Shown piece by piece: positions 1-9,157 of a DNA stretch of 26,150 bases. How positions within the stretch are numbered: position 1 is the first letter of the stretch; each line of letters starts with the position of its first letter. The DNA lies in IMG/VR virus record IMGVR_UViG_3300023116_000294, positions 1 through 26,150 of that record; one strand, given 5' to 3'. The DNA comes from a virus. The position numbers and the translations under genes were made by a program. The notes below the pieces were generated by a model that did no database searches, was not told the origin of the DNA, and saw nothing but the letters and a program-made list of their open reading frames with translations.

Positions 1-2
1 TC

Positions 3-3000
3 TACATGTACTCACCTGAAACTGAGTCTGTAGATTATGATGTACAGATCGACTTGTATCAATATGTTCTTGACGAATCATATAATCTACACCAATATCT
101 CTGTAATTTCCCAACTGGGCAAACTAATGTAATTGAAACGGATGTTCCTCACATTTTTGATGTTCCTGGAAGTGAGCAGCATGTACAGGAAATCTTCTTT
201 AGAACGTTTGGTACAAATTCGGATCTTCCACAACTTCCTGGTGGAACTGCTGTTGATACCAATCGATTCTACTATGCTAGGTATGTAACTGAGAAAACTT
301 TCTCCGTCTTTGAAACTAAGTCAGCTGCTGTAGCTGGTTCTCCTAGCATCACATTTAGCAATGGATTTGGTCAAAACTTCTATGTCTTTGCTAATAAGCG
401 TGAGTCTCCAGTTCTATTTGATCCTACTAGAGATGATAGTGCTTTACAAGCAGATAATCAGGAAACAACTACAGGTCAGTGGTATATTCAAGTAACTGAT
501 GATTTTGATCCTGCTACTAATATTATCGCTAGAATGAATCAGATCGGTCAAGATCTTAAGGATGCTCGTTCTAAGAATACTACTTTTGAAAGATTAACGG
601 ATGATAGAAGTGCTTTAGATAGAATTTATCGTTTACGTTATGTTATTCCTAAGTTTGCCGATGGTGTACGTGATCCCCTTAATGGATTTGTTCTCAAGGC
701 GAGAACTGACTCTACTAGAAGACTTGTTCCACAAAGAATTGTATTAAAACCTGCTCAATCGGGTATTCCTAATGCTGCTTTGTTTGAAATTCAAATTCCA
801 CTACTTTCTGGAGGAACAGTATCTCAACAACTTGGTATTCCTACTACTGATCCTAGCTACAACACTAATTTTACATATGATCCTTACAACAGCACATCAG
901 TCAAGCAGATTACTTCTGACAAGACAGATTCTAAGGTAGCGTTTAGCGTTCAATCTGCTAGAATTAATGATGATGGATATCTAGAACTAGTTGCTTTTGA
1001 TCATACAATTACTGATGATGCTGTAAGAAATGAACAGTTCATCACCGTTAAGATTACTGCTCCTCAAGGTCCTGGTAGTGGACAGTTTAGAGTTAATACA
1101 TCGGAAAATAACGATCTAAACAAGATTTTCTGGAACGGATTTGCTAGTGGTTCTGGTTACGTTCAAGGTTACTTTAACCCTGATGGAACAGATGATCACT
1201 ATCTCATCCTCAAAGAATTGGAAGAGAACAACGAAGAAAGAGAAACAGTTGAGTACAACCCTGTTGTTGCTACAACTCTTTATCAACCTGTTCTAGATGC
1301 TGATAATGATCCAGTATATGACTCTAACGGTAACCAGGAACTAATCTATGCTAAATTGCTTGCTAAGCAGGATAGTGTTGGTTCACCTAACTTCTCTAAG
1401 TCCAAGTCACTCAAGGAAGATTATCTCTATAGCGATAAGGAAACCAACGTCTTCACTTTAACCCCTGGTGACATCATTAGAGACGATGACAACAATCCTT
1501 ATGAGATTGCTTCTGTTACTGATCTTGGTGAAATTGAAGATACATTCTATATCTTTGATGTTGAAGAGATCAAGCGTCGTATTCCTAACCAGCAGGAAGG
1601 TATTTACTATCTAACTTGTGTTAAGGGTAACATCTCTCCATATCCTACTGGTGCTGGTGTTGGTACAAACTTCCGTAACTTCAAGTTCTCTCAACCAATC
1701 GGTCAACTTTATCCTCTTGACTACAAGAACGATCCACTGTGGTTCCAGGTACGTCCAGATGGTACTAGAGATACAACAATTCTTGATACTCCATCTACTG
1801 TTTGTGCTGCCGATAACTTCATTCATGGTCTTGTTACTACAAACGACTATAAGAACAGCACAACCAAGGAAGTTGTCGAAGAACTTATTAAGAACCCTGC
1901 TCTTAGCAGATATGATTATGTAACTAATAAGATTGAAGCTCAAGATGGTAACGCTGCTTCTGGTTCAGAAGATCGTTTGATTCCTATCGCTGGTGATTCT
2001 CCATTCCCAACAGAACAGCGACTATACGTCGAACTACGTCGTCCTTCGATTGCTAGATCTGGTAACCACACGTTTGAATACCTTGGTTTCGGTCCTGGTA
2101 ACTACTCAACTGGTTTCCCACTCCGTCAGGAAGTTGTTCTAGAAGACATTCAGGACTTCTATGCTCAGGCGAAGCGTGAAGACGGCGGTATCGTCTTCTA
2201 CACGGGTCTAAACTCCAACGGTGACCTCTATATCGGTAACCGTAAGATCAACGCTATTACAGGCGAAGAGACATTCCTTGAGAGAGCAGAACTACTATCA
2301 TCCGATGATGATGGTGAGGACGTTGGCGGTCTTGTTACTACCTTCGAACTTCCTGTTGCTTTTGAGCAGGAAATTACGGTTGATGGCGATGCTCTATTCA
2401 ACAATCCAGTAACAATTAACGTTGATGAAGATGAACCAAACGCCTTCACTGTTGTTTCTAATGTTGACTCTTTTGCTGGCGGTGACGTTACTCTAGACAG
2501 TGCTTCTTGGAATAGAAGCACAATTGCTTCTGAAGGTAATGTAGTTATTCATCAGAACCAAGTATTCTCTGCTATCTTTAGATTGAACCCAAGAGGTAAT
2601 TCTGCCCTTGCTGGTCAGGATTATAGCATCAGAACTCACGTTGGTGCTTCTCCATATAATCCAACTAACGCTACGCCAAATCAAACAAATAGCAATTTAG
2701 GTATTTCTGTTTCTTATGGCACCGCCGCTCCAACTGCTGGTGACGTTCTTCTCAAGGGTTCTGAAGTTGGTAAGACAGGATCACTTGGTTGGATCTTTGC
2801 TAACTTCTACACTCCAATCACTGCCAACATTGATAATATCATGGCAATGGGTGGCAATGTAGTTAGATTTAACATGGCGTCTGGTCAAACTACTGCCGAT
2901 CTTACTGTTGGTCAAACAGTTGTGAAGATTGAAGGAGTTGGCGATACTACTGAGGGAACGAGATTTATTAGCATTAATGGTCTTAGAACTGTTTATGCTA

Positions 3001-6000
3001 AAGATACATCATGGTTTGAAGTTCTATCCCCAATTAACGTTAGCACAGCTTCTGCTGACACTCAAGGCGGTACTGCTATCGGAAACATTGGTAATACCGT
3101 AGTAATTTCTACTGGTGAGAACAAGTGGAAGGAAGTTGGTGTTTTAGGTGCTGAAGCACTTAGAACAAATACCGAAGTTAACGGTCAATATGCTCTTGGT
3201 ATTAACACCCTTGCTAGAACAGCACACAGTGATTATACAGAAGGATTTGTCTCTGCTGCTACAACTCCAAGAGCAAATCTTGACGTTGTTGGTAATGCTT
3301 TCATTAGCGGCAGAACATTAACGTCTACAAATTACAATGTTCACTCTACTTTAGCTGATAGAACATTCAATGATGTTGATAATGCTCTACTCATCGGCGG
3401 AGATTCTACTGCTCCTAATGATGAAGCAACTCTCCGTGTTGCTACAAGTAACGGTCTACAGGCAGATGGTAATGCCAGAATTCACTCTGGTGGTCGTTTA
3501 GGTCTCAATGTCGAAGAAACCGACATGAACCACACCTTGACGGTTGTTGGTGATATGAGATTGACCGAAAATGCTCTGTTCGAAGAGAATTTAGCAGTCA
3601 ATGGTGGTTCTTTAACAAGTACAAATAGTTCATTCTCGCTACTTTCGGGTAATGTAACTCAATTATCATTTGCTAGTGACGCTACTACAATTAACTTTGG
3701 TAATGCTCTAGGCAGCAGTGATACACAGACATTTAACCTTTCTACAAATGCTGGCAATCAGACGATTAATATCGGTACGTTTGCTCTTACTAGTGAACTG
3801 AATATCCACACTGGAACGTCTGGTATTCAATCTAAAGTTAATATCGGTACTATTCAGAATAATTCGACTGATAGTACTAGATATTCAGTTCTTCAGTTTG
3901 GTGGTGTATTCAACAAAGAATCTAACTCGCTAGATACGGGTTCTGTATTCAAGATTAAGAATAGATTTACTCAGGTTGATGGTGACACAACCTTCGGTAC
4001 TGGATTTACTACTGGTTCTGGACAAGTCAATTTACAAGCTAATACAGAAAGGGTGAACATGTTCACCTTGACTACAAGTAAGGTTTATTTTGGTACTTCT
4101 GCTTCTAGATTGTACATTGGTGCTGATGGTGGATTTACTCAAATCAATAACAGCTTGACTGTTAAGGCAGCAACTAGAATGGAGGGTGATGTAACACTCT
4201 CTGGTGGTCTAAACTCTGGTGAGTTCCAAGTAACTAGAGGTTCATTCTCCACCACTGCTCCTGCTCATGATCAAGGTGATATTGATGATGCTAACATTGA
4301 CCTCTTTACTAGACAGGATGTAGACAGAGCAATTGCTACCGATGGTAATCAACCATGGGGTGATGCTACTAACTATAAAGTTGGAACTCCTGTCGATGAA
4401 TACTATCTAACCTTCGATCTTCCTAGCACAACCGTCAACTTCCAAACTGGTGCTTATATCCTAATCGATCGCTCTAGACTTGCTATTGAAGATCCAACTA
4501 GATTCAGTGCTACTGGTGCTTCTGCTGGTAATCAACTTGTTAACTGTACTGATGTTACTTGGGTCAACCAATTAACTGGCGACCTTACTGATAACTTTGT
4601 TGAAATTCAAACAGATGGAGCAGTATTTGACCCTAGTCAAGACGCTCCCAACGCGGATTTCCCAAGTAATAAAGTTGCTAGGATTACCGCAATCACAGGC
4701 ACTACTATTACTCTTGATAGGACATTTGCTACTCTACCTAGCACGAGTCTCTCATTAATTGGTGGCGAATCTACACAAGGTGATGCTCCAGTTGGTGAAC
4801 AGTATAGCGAACTAGTTGAGATTCTAGAACTAACAAACCTGAACGCTATTGGTACTGACTCTCCACTTCAGATCAAGGTCAGAAGAGGTATGAACCAGCG
4901 TAATGAGGATGGTACTCTAATCACAGGAACTCCTGCTAATCAACCTGCTGGCACTCCAAATAGTGGTTATAAGTTCATTAGAGCTGACCACCCTGCCAAC
5001 ACTCCTCTTGTTAGATACAACCTTGCTGAAAATGTTAGCTACATTGAAGATGTTAATGGTTTACCAACAGCAACCAGCGGCACTAGTGCTGATGTTAACA
5101 CTGGTGACTTCTCTGGATCTATTGGTGTTGGTGACATCCTAAGATTCAGCGACACTGAACTTGCTATCATTACTGACATCAATACAACTTCACCTCAGAA
5201 GTTTGTAATTACTGATGGTAATGACACAACCCCTGTAATTCAATTTGAGGTTGATTCAACCAATGGCGATACCGTTGTCACTGGTAATCTTGAAGTTAAT
5301 AAGTCAATTACACTTGAAGGATCTACGGCAAACGATTCACAGAAACTAATCATTACTAATGGTTCTGGAACCACTACATTCTCGGTTGATTCTGCTGATG
5401 GCGATATCTGTTCACGTGGTGATCTCTGGATTGGTGGTGCTGATTGTGACCGTCTAAGAGTTGATGGTGACACTGGAGATACTACCTTACGTGGTGGTGA
5501 CTTCCTAATTAGTGGTGATGTTACAAGTAATCAAAAACTGTTTGTTAACAATAGCAGCGGTAACTTAACTCTTGCTGGTGTTGTTAACATCCAAGGTTCA
5601 GCAATGAACAACTTTGATGGTAGCATCAAACTAAATGGTGGTCAATTCCAGGTTAATAAAATTGATGATTCACCTGAATGGCAAGCATCTACTTCGTATG
5701 CTGATGGAGATACTGTCTATTACAGCACGAATATATACACTGTAAATACTGATGGAACCTCTGGTTCTACTCCTCCAACTCACAGCACTGGCACTCAAAC
5801 TATTGGTGGTATTTCATATACCTTCCTGAAGTTACGTGAACCAGAAGAACTCTTTGAGGTTGAAAGCGATGGTTCTATAAACTTCGCTGAACAAGAAGGA
5901 TTCTTTACACCTAAGGGTGCTAGAAAGTGGGAGTTTGTTGGTGCTGGTACTCAACTACATCAAGCAGAAAGCAATGTTAGTTACTTCGTTGCTCCTTCTG

Positions 6001-6308
6001 CTGATATGACTATCAAGTTACCATCCGAACCAGGAGTTGGTGATGTAATTAGAATCGTTGATGTTGGTGGTAATCTAACGTACAACATCTCTCTAAGAAT
6101 GAGAGCTCCTGACGGCGTTGCTATTCAAGGTGATAATACAAATGGCAATTCACCTGATCTATCTTCCACCGACTATGATGGTGGTGAATTGGTTGTACAA
6201 ACACCTCATGCTGCCTTTGGTTTAATTTATCTTGGCGGCACGAACTACGATGGAACATCTACTGGTGCTCCATCCTCAGCACTCGGTTGGTGGTTAATGG
6301 AGATCTAA
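3..6308 (+). CDS. Giant virion structural protein (baseplate/tail-fibre type), 5'-partial
   Basis: The frame is open from the left edge. The first ATG lies at base 6 with no visible ribosome site, so the gene very probably starts outside the window. At least 2100 residues are present, with no signal peptide or membrane segment. Residues 1-750 are mixed, Asp/Asn-rich and carry no motif I recognise. From about residue 1100 the protein is a long series of short beta repeats typical of phage fibres, alternating phrases such as LTVVGDMRL and GNLEVNKSITLEG; this suggests a trimeric beta-helix or beta-prism. Residues 1890-1945 look like a CBM5/12-type carbohydrate-binding module (W1892, then YADGDTVYY and IYTV). 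The C-terminus (ALGWWLMEI) is aromatic. It lies 7 nt upstream of a tail collar gene. Known: cyanomyoviruses encode very large tail proteins. Inferred: this is one of them, perhaps a baseplate-attached fibre. Composition differs strongly within the gene (see findings). Confidence 0.8.
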   Translation, partial: YMYSPETESVDYDVQIDLYQYVLDESYNLHQYLCNFPTGQTNVIETDVPHIFDVPGSEQHVQEIFFRTFGTNSDLPQLPGGTAVDTNRFYYARYVTEKTFSVFETKSAAVAGSPSITFSNGFGQNFYVFANKRESPVLFDPTRDDSALQADNQETTTGQWYIQVTDDFDPATNIIARMNQIGQDLKDARSKNTTFERLTDDRSALDRIYRLRYVIPKFADGVRDPLNGFVLKARTDSTRRLVPQRIVLKPAQSGIPNAALFEIQIPLLSGGTVSQQLGIPTTDPSYNTNFTYDPYNSTSVKQITSDKTDSKVAFSVQSARINDDGYLELVAFDHTITDDAVRNEQFITVKITAPQGPGSGQFRVNTSENNDLNKIFWNGFASGSGYVQGYFNPDGTDDHYLILKELEENNEERETVEYNPVVATTLYQPVLDADNDPVYDSNGNQELIYAKLLAKQDSVGSPNFSKSKSLKEDYLYSDKETNVFTLTPGDIIRDDDNNPYEIASVTDLGEIEDTFYIFDVEEIKRRIPNQQEGIYYLTCVKGNISPYPTGAGVGTNFRNFKFSQPIGQLYPLDYKNDPLWFQVRPDGTRDTTILDTPSTVCAADNFIHGLVTTNDYKNSTTKEVVEELIKNPALSRYDYVTNKIEAQDGNAASGSEDRLIPIAGDSPFPTEQRLYVELRRPSIARSGNHTFEYLGFGPGNYSTGFPLRQEVVLEDIQDFYAQAKREDGGIVFYTGLNSNGDLYIGNRKINAITGEETFLERAELLSSDDDGEDVGGLVTTFELPVAFEQEITVDGDALFNNPVTINVDEDEPNAFTVVSNVDSFAGGDVTLDSASWNRSTIASEGNVVIHQNQVFSAIFRLNPRGNSALAGQDYSIRTHVGASPYNPTNATPNQTNSNLGISVSYGTAAPTAGDVLLKGSEVGKTGSLGWIFANFYTPITANIDNIMAMGGNVVRFNMASGQTTADLTVGQTVVKIEGVGDTTEGTRFISINGLRTVYAKDTSWFEVLSPINVSTASADTQGGTAIGNIGNTVVISTGENKWKEVGVLGAEALRTNTEVNGQYALGINTLARTAHSDYTEGFVSAATTPRANLDVVGNAFISGRTLTSTNYNVHSTLADRTFNDVDNALLIGGDSTAPNDEATLRVATSNGLQADGNARIHSGGRLGLNVEETDMNHTLTVVGDMRLTENALFEENLAVNGGSLTSTNSSFSLLSGNVTQLSFASDATTINFGNALGSSDTQTFNLSTNAGNQTINIGTFALTSELNIHTGTSGIQSKVNIGTIQNNSTDSTRYSVLQFGGVFNKESNSLDTGSVFKIKNRFTQVDGDTTFGTGFTTGSGQVNLQANTERVNMFTLTTSKVYFGTSASRLYIGADGGFTQINNSLTVKAATRMEGDVTLSGGLNSGEFQVTRGSFSTTAPAHDQGDIDDANIDLFTRQDVDRAIATDGNQPWGDATNYKVGTPVDEYYLTFDLPSTTVNFQTGAYILIDRSRLAIEDPTRFSATGASAGNQLVNCTDVTWVNQLTGDLTDNFVEIQTDGAVFDPSQDAPNADFPSNKVARITAITGTTITLDRTFATLPSTSLSLIGGESTQGDAPVGEQYSELVEILELTNLNAIGTDSPLQIKVRRGMNQRNEDGTLITGTPANQPAGTPNSGYKFIRADHPANTPLVRYNLAENVSYIEDVNGLPTATSGTSADVNTGDFSGSIGVGDILRFSDTELAIITDINTTSPQKFVITDGNDTTPVIQFEVDSTNGDTVVTGNLEVNKSITLEGSTANDSQKLIITNGSGTTTFSVDSADGDICSRGDLWIGGADCDRLRVDGDTGDTTLRGGDFLISGDVTSNQKLFVNNSSGNLTLAGVVNIQGSAMNNFDGSIKLNGGQFQVNKIDDSPEWQASTSYADGDTVYYSTNIYTVNTDGTSGSTPPTHSTGTQTIGGISYTFLKLREPEELFEVESDGSINFAEQEGFFTPKGARKWEFVGAGTQLHQAESNVSYFVAPSADMTIKLPSEPGVGDVIRIVDVGGNLTYNISLRMRAPDGVAIQGDNTNGNSPDLSSTDYDGGELVVQTPHAAFGLIYLGGTNYDGTSTGAPSSALGWWLMEI
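5673..5840 (+). other. Carbohydrate-binding-like module (CBM5/12 type) in the giant protein
   Basis: Residues about 1890-1945 follow the pattern W-x5-Y-x-x-G-D-x-V-x-Y-x3-I-Y-x-V, then GTSGSTPPTHSTGTQ. The aromatic and GD spacing resembles chitin-binding type 3 (CBM5/12) modules. A related copy lies in the next gene (6613-6786). Sugar binding is inferred from the family resemblance only. Confidence 0.5.
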
Positions 6309-6315
6309 TCTAAAA

Positions 6316-8244
6316 ATGCCAGGATACGCTGTAACAAAAACACAAAGAGCCCTCCCTATTGGTTCAATGCAACCATGGGGAGGAGACCTATCGGACATTC
6401 CAGCAGGATGGTTGTTGTGTAATAATCAAGAACTAAATGCTGGCGATTATCCACTTTTAGCACGTGTACTTAGAGACACTTATGGTGGAACAAGTTTTCA
6501 AGGAACATTTCCAAATTACACAGGAACGTTCCGTTTACCCCCAATGAATGATAAGGCAGCTGCCGATATTTCTACAGGATATTTTGGACTATATTCTGGT
6601 AGCAATGTTGATGCTTGGAGTGCTGGTGCTACAGTTTATGATGGAGATATTATTGTCTCTAGTGGTAAGTATTATTTGGTTCAACTTATTTCCGCAACAG
6701 CTGCTTCTGGCACATTAGGAACAACTGCTCCCACTCATACATCAGGAACTCAAGCTAATTCTACTACTGTAAATTTAAAAGCAGAGACCATTGTTGCTGG
6801 CGCTGTTCCGTCTCCGATTGATAATCCAGCTGCTTTGAATATTGTTAAGGATTATATTGGTGATTCTATTGGTGGATTTGAACCAGGAGATTTGGGTCCT
6901 CCAAACGTACAAAATGCTTTAACTGATATTAGTTTAGAATATGTTCCAGATCCTAACGGTACTATTGTAGCAGTTTCTTCCACTGGAACTGCTCCCGATG
7001 TAGACACAGCTAAGGTTTATACAGTTTCTGGTGATGATGTTCAACCTAGTACTAATATAAATTCTGGAGATACTAGTTCTGGAACGGGCGCTGCTTTCTT
7101 GGTGGTAATTAATACCGATGGTACGTATTCTGTAGCAACAAAACAGAAAGGAGAAGGTTATGAAATTGGAGATCGATTAATAATTGAAGGTGATGTTTTT
7201 AGTACTGATGGTGGTGTAGCGACGACAAATGATTTAACAATTACTATCAATCAGATTGGAGATTCTTATTTCGAGGGTACTATTACTGGACAAAGTATTA
7301 TTAAAGGATTTGGTATTAAGGATGTGTATGTTATGCCTAGGAAACTAGGAAGATATCACATGGCACAGCACTTCCACGAGGGATTGTACGATACTCTTAA
7401 TTATAATGATGCTAACGATCGACCAGGAAACGGTGCTTGTGTATTTGCTACTCCTGACTTTACATTTGCCGACTTTGCTTCTAGACGTAATCCATGTCCA
7501 CCAGAACAACCTTTTGGTATTGGATGCCCAATTAATGTTCCTTTAGAACTATTTTGTAGTGCTAACCCAGGTGTTTATATTGGAAGTAATAAAACCCAAA
7601 TTACTAACATGCAAACATCTCCATTTACTGCTGGTCCTGGTAGATATGCCATCGCTATTGTTGGTGGTGGATTACCTTTAAAAGGATATATTCCTGCTGG
7701 TACAGCACAAGCTGGTCACGGTGTTGGAAAATCTTGGTTTGATGCTGGTGCTAGCGTTGGTGTTAAGAATTTAAGAGATGCTGCTAACAATACATCTGTT
7801 GGCAAAACTGCCAGTAAAACTGGAGATGCTGGTCAAAAATTGGCGTGGTTGAAGCAAGAAGGTGAATTTCATCCTGGATTTACTGTTCCTTTCTCCGATT
7901 CTTCTCAAGCAGTTGCTACAGCAAATGTCTTGAAAGTAATTGATAATAATGATGCTGGTGCAGTAGATCATGGACCATTTCCAGTGTTATTTAATCATGC
8001 TGCTACCGACTTTTTGAATGATACTGCCTCAAATAGTTTTGGAAGTGTTGATGTTATTGAATCTCACGATCATGATGGAACATTTTCTGTTCAATATGAT
8101 GGAACTAATCTCGATGTATCTGAACAAATACAGGTAAAAGCACAACCTCTAGTTACTCCAGACAATATTCCTAATGCTTTACAAATCAGATTTACTACTA
8201 GAGTGGCATCACTCACAATGACCAATCTCATCAGGGCTTATTAA
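6316..8244 (+). CDS. Tail collar domain protein, short tail fibre (gp12-like)
   Basis: The protein has 642 residues. It starts at ATG 6316, with GGAG about 13 nt upstream. Residues 14-75 form a phage tail collar domain: LPIGSMQPWGGDL, PAGWLLCNNQ, a YPLLARVL helix, then FRLPPMND. An inserted CBM-like module follows (residues 100-157, W101). Next comes a GSGY-type beta module (about 225-315, GEGYEIGD at 279-286). The C-terminal receptor-tip region has two His pairs, H352-F-H354 and H584-D-H586, then a beta-rich end (LTMTNLIRAY). Known: the T4 short tail fibre gp12 has a collar domain and a histidine-bound zinc in its tip. Inferred: this is an analogous irreversible-adsorption fibre with metal-bound tip residues. 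Cysteines cluster at about residues 375-420 (CPPEQPFGIGCPI). The next gene starts right after its stop. Confidence 0.85.
   Translation: MPGYAVTKTQRALPIGSMQPWGGDLSDIPAGWLLCNNQELNAGDYPLLARVLRDTYGGTSFQGTFPNYTGTFRLPPMNDKAAADISTGYFGLYSGSNVDAWSAGATVYDGDIIVSSGKYYLVQLISATAASGTLGTTAPTHTSGTQANSTTVNLKAETIVAGAVPSPIDNPAALNIVKDYIGDSIGGFEPGDLGPPNVQNALTDISLEYVPDPNGTIVAVSSTGTAPDVDTAKVYTVSGDDVQPSTNINSGDTSSGTGAAFLVVINTDGTYSVATKQKGEGYEIGDRLIIEGDVFSTDGGVATTNDLTITINQIGDSYFEGTITGQSIIKGFGIKDVYVMPRKLGRYHMAQHFHEGLYDTLNYNDANDRPGNGACVFATPDFTFADFASRRNPCPPEQPFGIGCPINVPLELFCSANPGVYIGSNKTQITNMQTSPFTAGPGRYAIAIVGGGLPLKGYIPAGTAQAGHGVGKSWFDAGASVGVKNLRDAANNTSVGKTASKTGDAGQKLAWLKQEGEFHPGFTVPFSDSSQAVATANVLKVIDNNDAGAVDHGPFPVLFNHAATDFLNDTASNSFGSVDVIESHDHDGTFSVQYDGTNLDVSEQIQVKAQPLVTPDNIPNALQIRFTTRVASLTMTNLIRAY
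6613..6786 (+). other. Carbohydrate-binding-like module inside the collar protein
   Basis: Residues about 100-157 repeat the module seen at 5673-5840: W101, VYDGDIIV, KYYLV, then GTTAPTHTSGTQ. It interrupts the region just after the collar domain, as an inserted module would. The two copies share layout and the (T/S)xxPTHxxGTQ end. Confidence 0.5.
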
Positions 8245-9156
8245 ATGGCACGCTACTACGTTAACGAAAAAGCTAGGTTTGGTGGTGTCGCTGGTACTAT
8301 CATTCCTTTTCCACAACAATTACCAGCAGGAAATACTCCTGACGCTGGTAATTGGAGAGCATATTTACCAGCAGGATTTTTAAGATGTGATGGTTCTGTA
8401 CTTAGTGCTTCCGAGTATCCTGTTCTAGCAGAAATTCTAGGGACAGGAGATAATTGTAAATTCCAAAAAGAGGGACAAGAACTATCATCCAATGAGTTTG
8501 CGTTACCTGATTTAGGATCTAAGTATATTTCTGGATCTGCTTCTTCTGGTACATTCTTGAATTCCAAGATCGAAAATACAGATTCTACTCAGGGATATAG
8601 AGTAGGTTCTGAGGTTGAGATCTCATCTTTGGTTGGTAGTACACAAACAATTACATACGGCGGTACTTTTGAGCTGGTTCCTTTTACAGCAAAAAGTTTC
8701 ATTGGTAATCCTCAGTTTAAAACTATTTCTTCTGATGGAAATACATTGAATGCTTTCCTTAGCGATCAAGCATTCCAGGCACATGGACATGATGCTACAA
8801 TTGGTGTTTTTAGTTATTTGGGAAACTGGTCGGATTCTATCTTTGTTAGTAATGACGGTGCTGCTTTAGGTGGTAACGATGCTCAAAACGAGGGATCTAA
8901 TAATCTAGTTCAGGTTCAACAACCAACAGGATCATCTGCTGTTGTTGCCCACTCACACCAAGTTCAATTTCCTAGTAGTGCTGATATTGCTGCTGCTAAT
9001 GAAATGACTTATCAGTTGTTAGAACCTGCTACTGGTGAAATTGAAATTGATCCTTTAGGACTAGAAACTACGGTTACTATCACCACAGAAAATATTTACA
9101 AGTTGGATGAAGCAACTCCTCCATACATTTTAGTAGAATACATTATCAAGTTCTGA
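8245..9156 (+). CDS. Tail collar domain protein, second copy
   Basis: The protein has 303 residues. ATG 8245 immediately follows the TAA of the previous gene, so translation is probably coupled. Residues 18-95 are a collar domain: GTIIPFPQQLPAG, then LPAGFLRCDGSVLSASEYPV, ending ALPDLGSKYISG. The C-terminal half carries two His pairs, H180-G-H182 and H236-S-H238, spaced as in the other two collar proteins of the window. The end (ILVEYIIKF) is a short hydrophobic strand typical of tail-fibre C-termini. It is about half the length of its upstream paralogue because it lacks the CBM-like and GSGY modules. The role is inferred to be a small fibre or collar component of the baseplate. The identity as a collar protein is solid; which fibre it forms is unknown. 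Confidence 0.85.
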   Translation: MARYYVNEKARFGGVAGTIIPFPQQLPAGNTPDAGNWRAYLPAGFLRCDGSVLSASEYPVLAEILGTGDNCKFQKEGQELSSNEFALPDLGSKYISGSASSGTFLNSKIENTDSTQGYRVGSEVEISSLVGSTQTITYGGTFELVPFTAKSFIGNPQFKTISSDGNTLNAFLSDQAFQAHGHDATIGVFSYLGNWSDSIFVSNDGAALGGNDAQNEGSNNLVQVQQPTGSSAVVAHSHQVQFPSSADIAAANEMTYQLLEPATGEIEIDPLGLETTVTITTENIYKLDEATPPYILVEYIIKF

Positions 9157-9157
9157 T

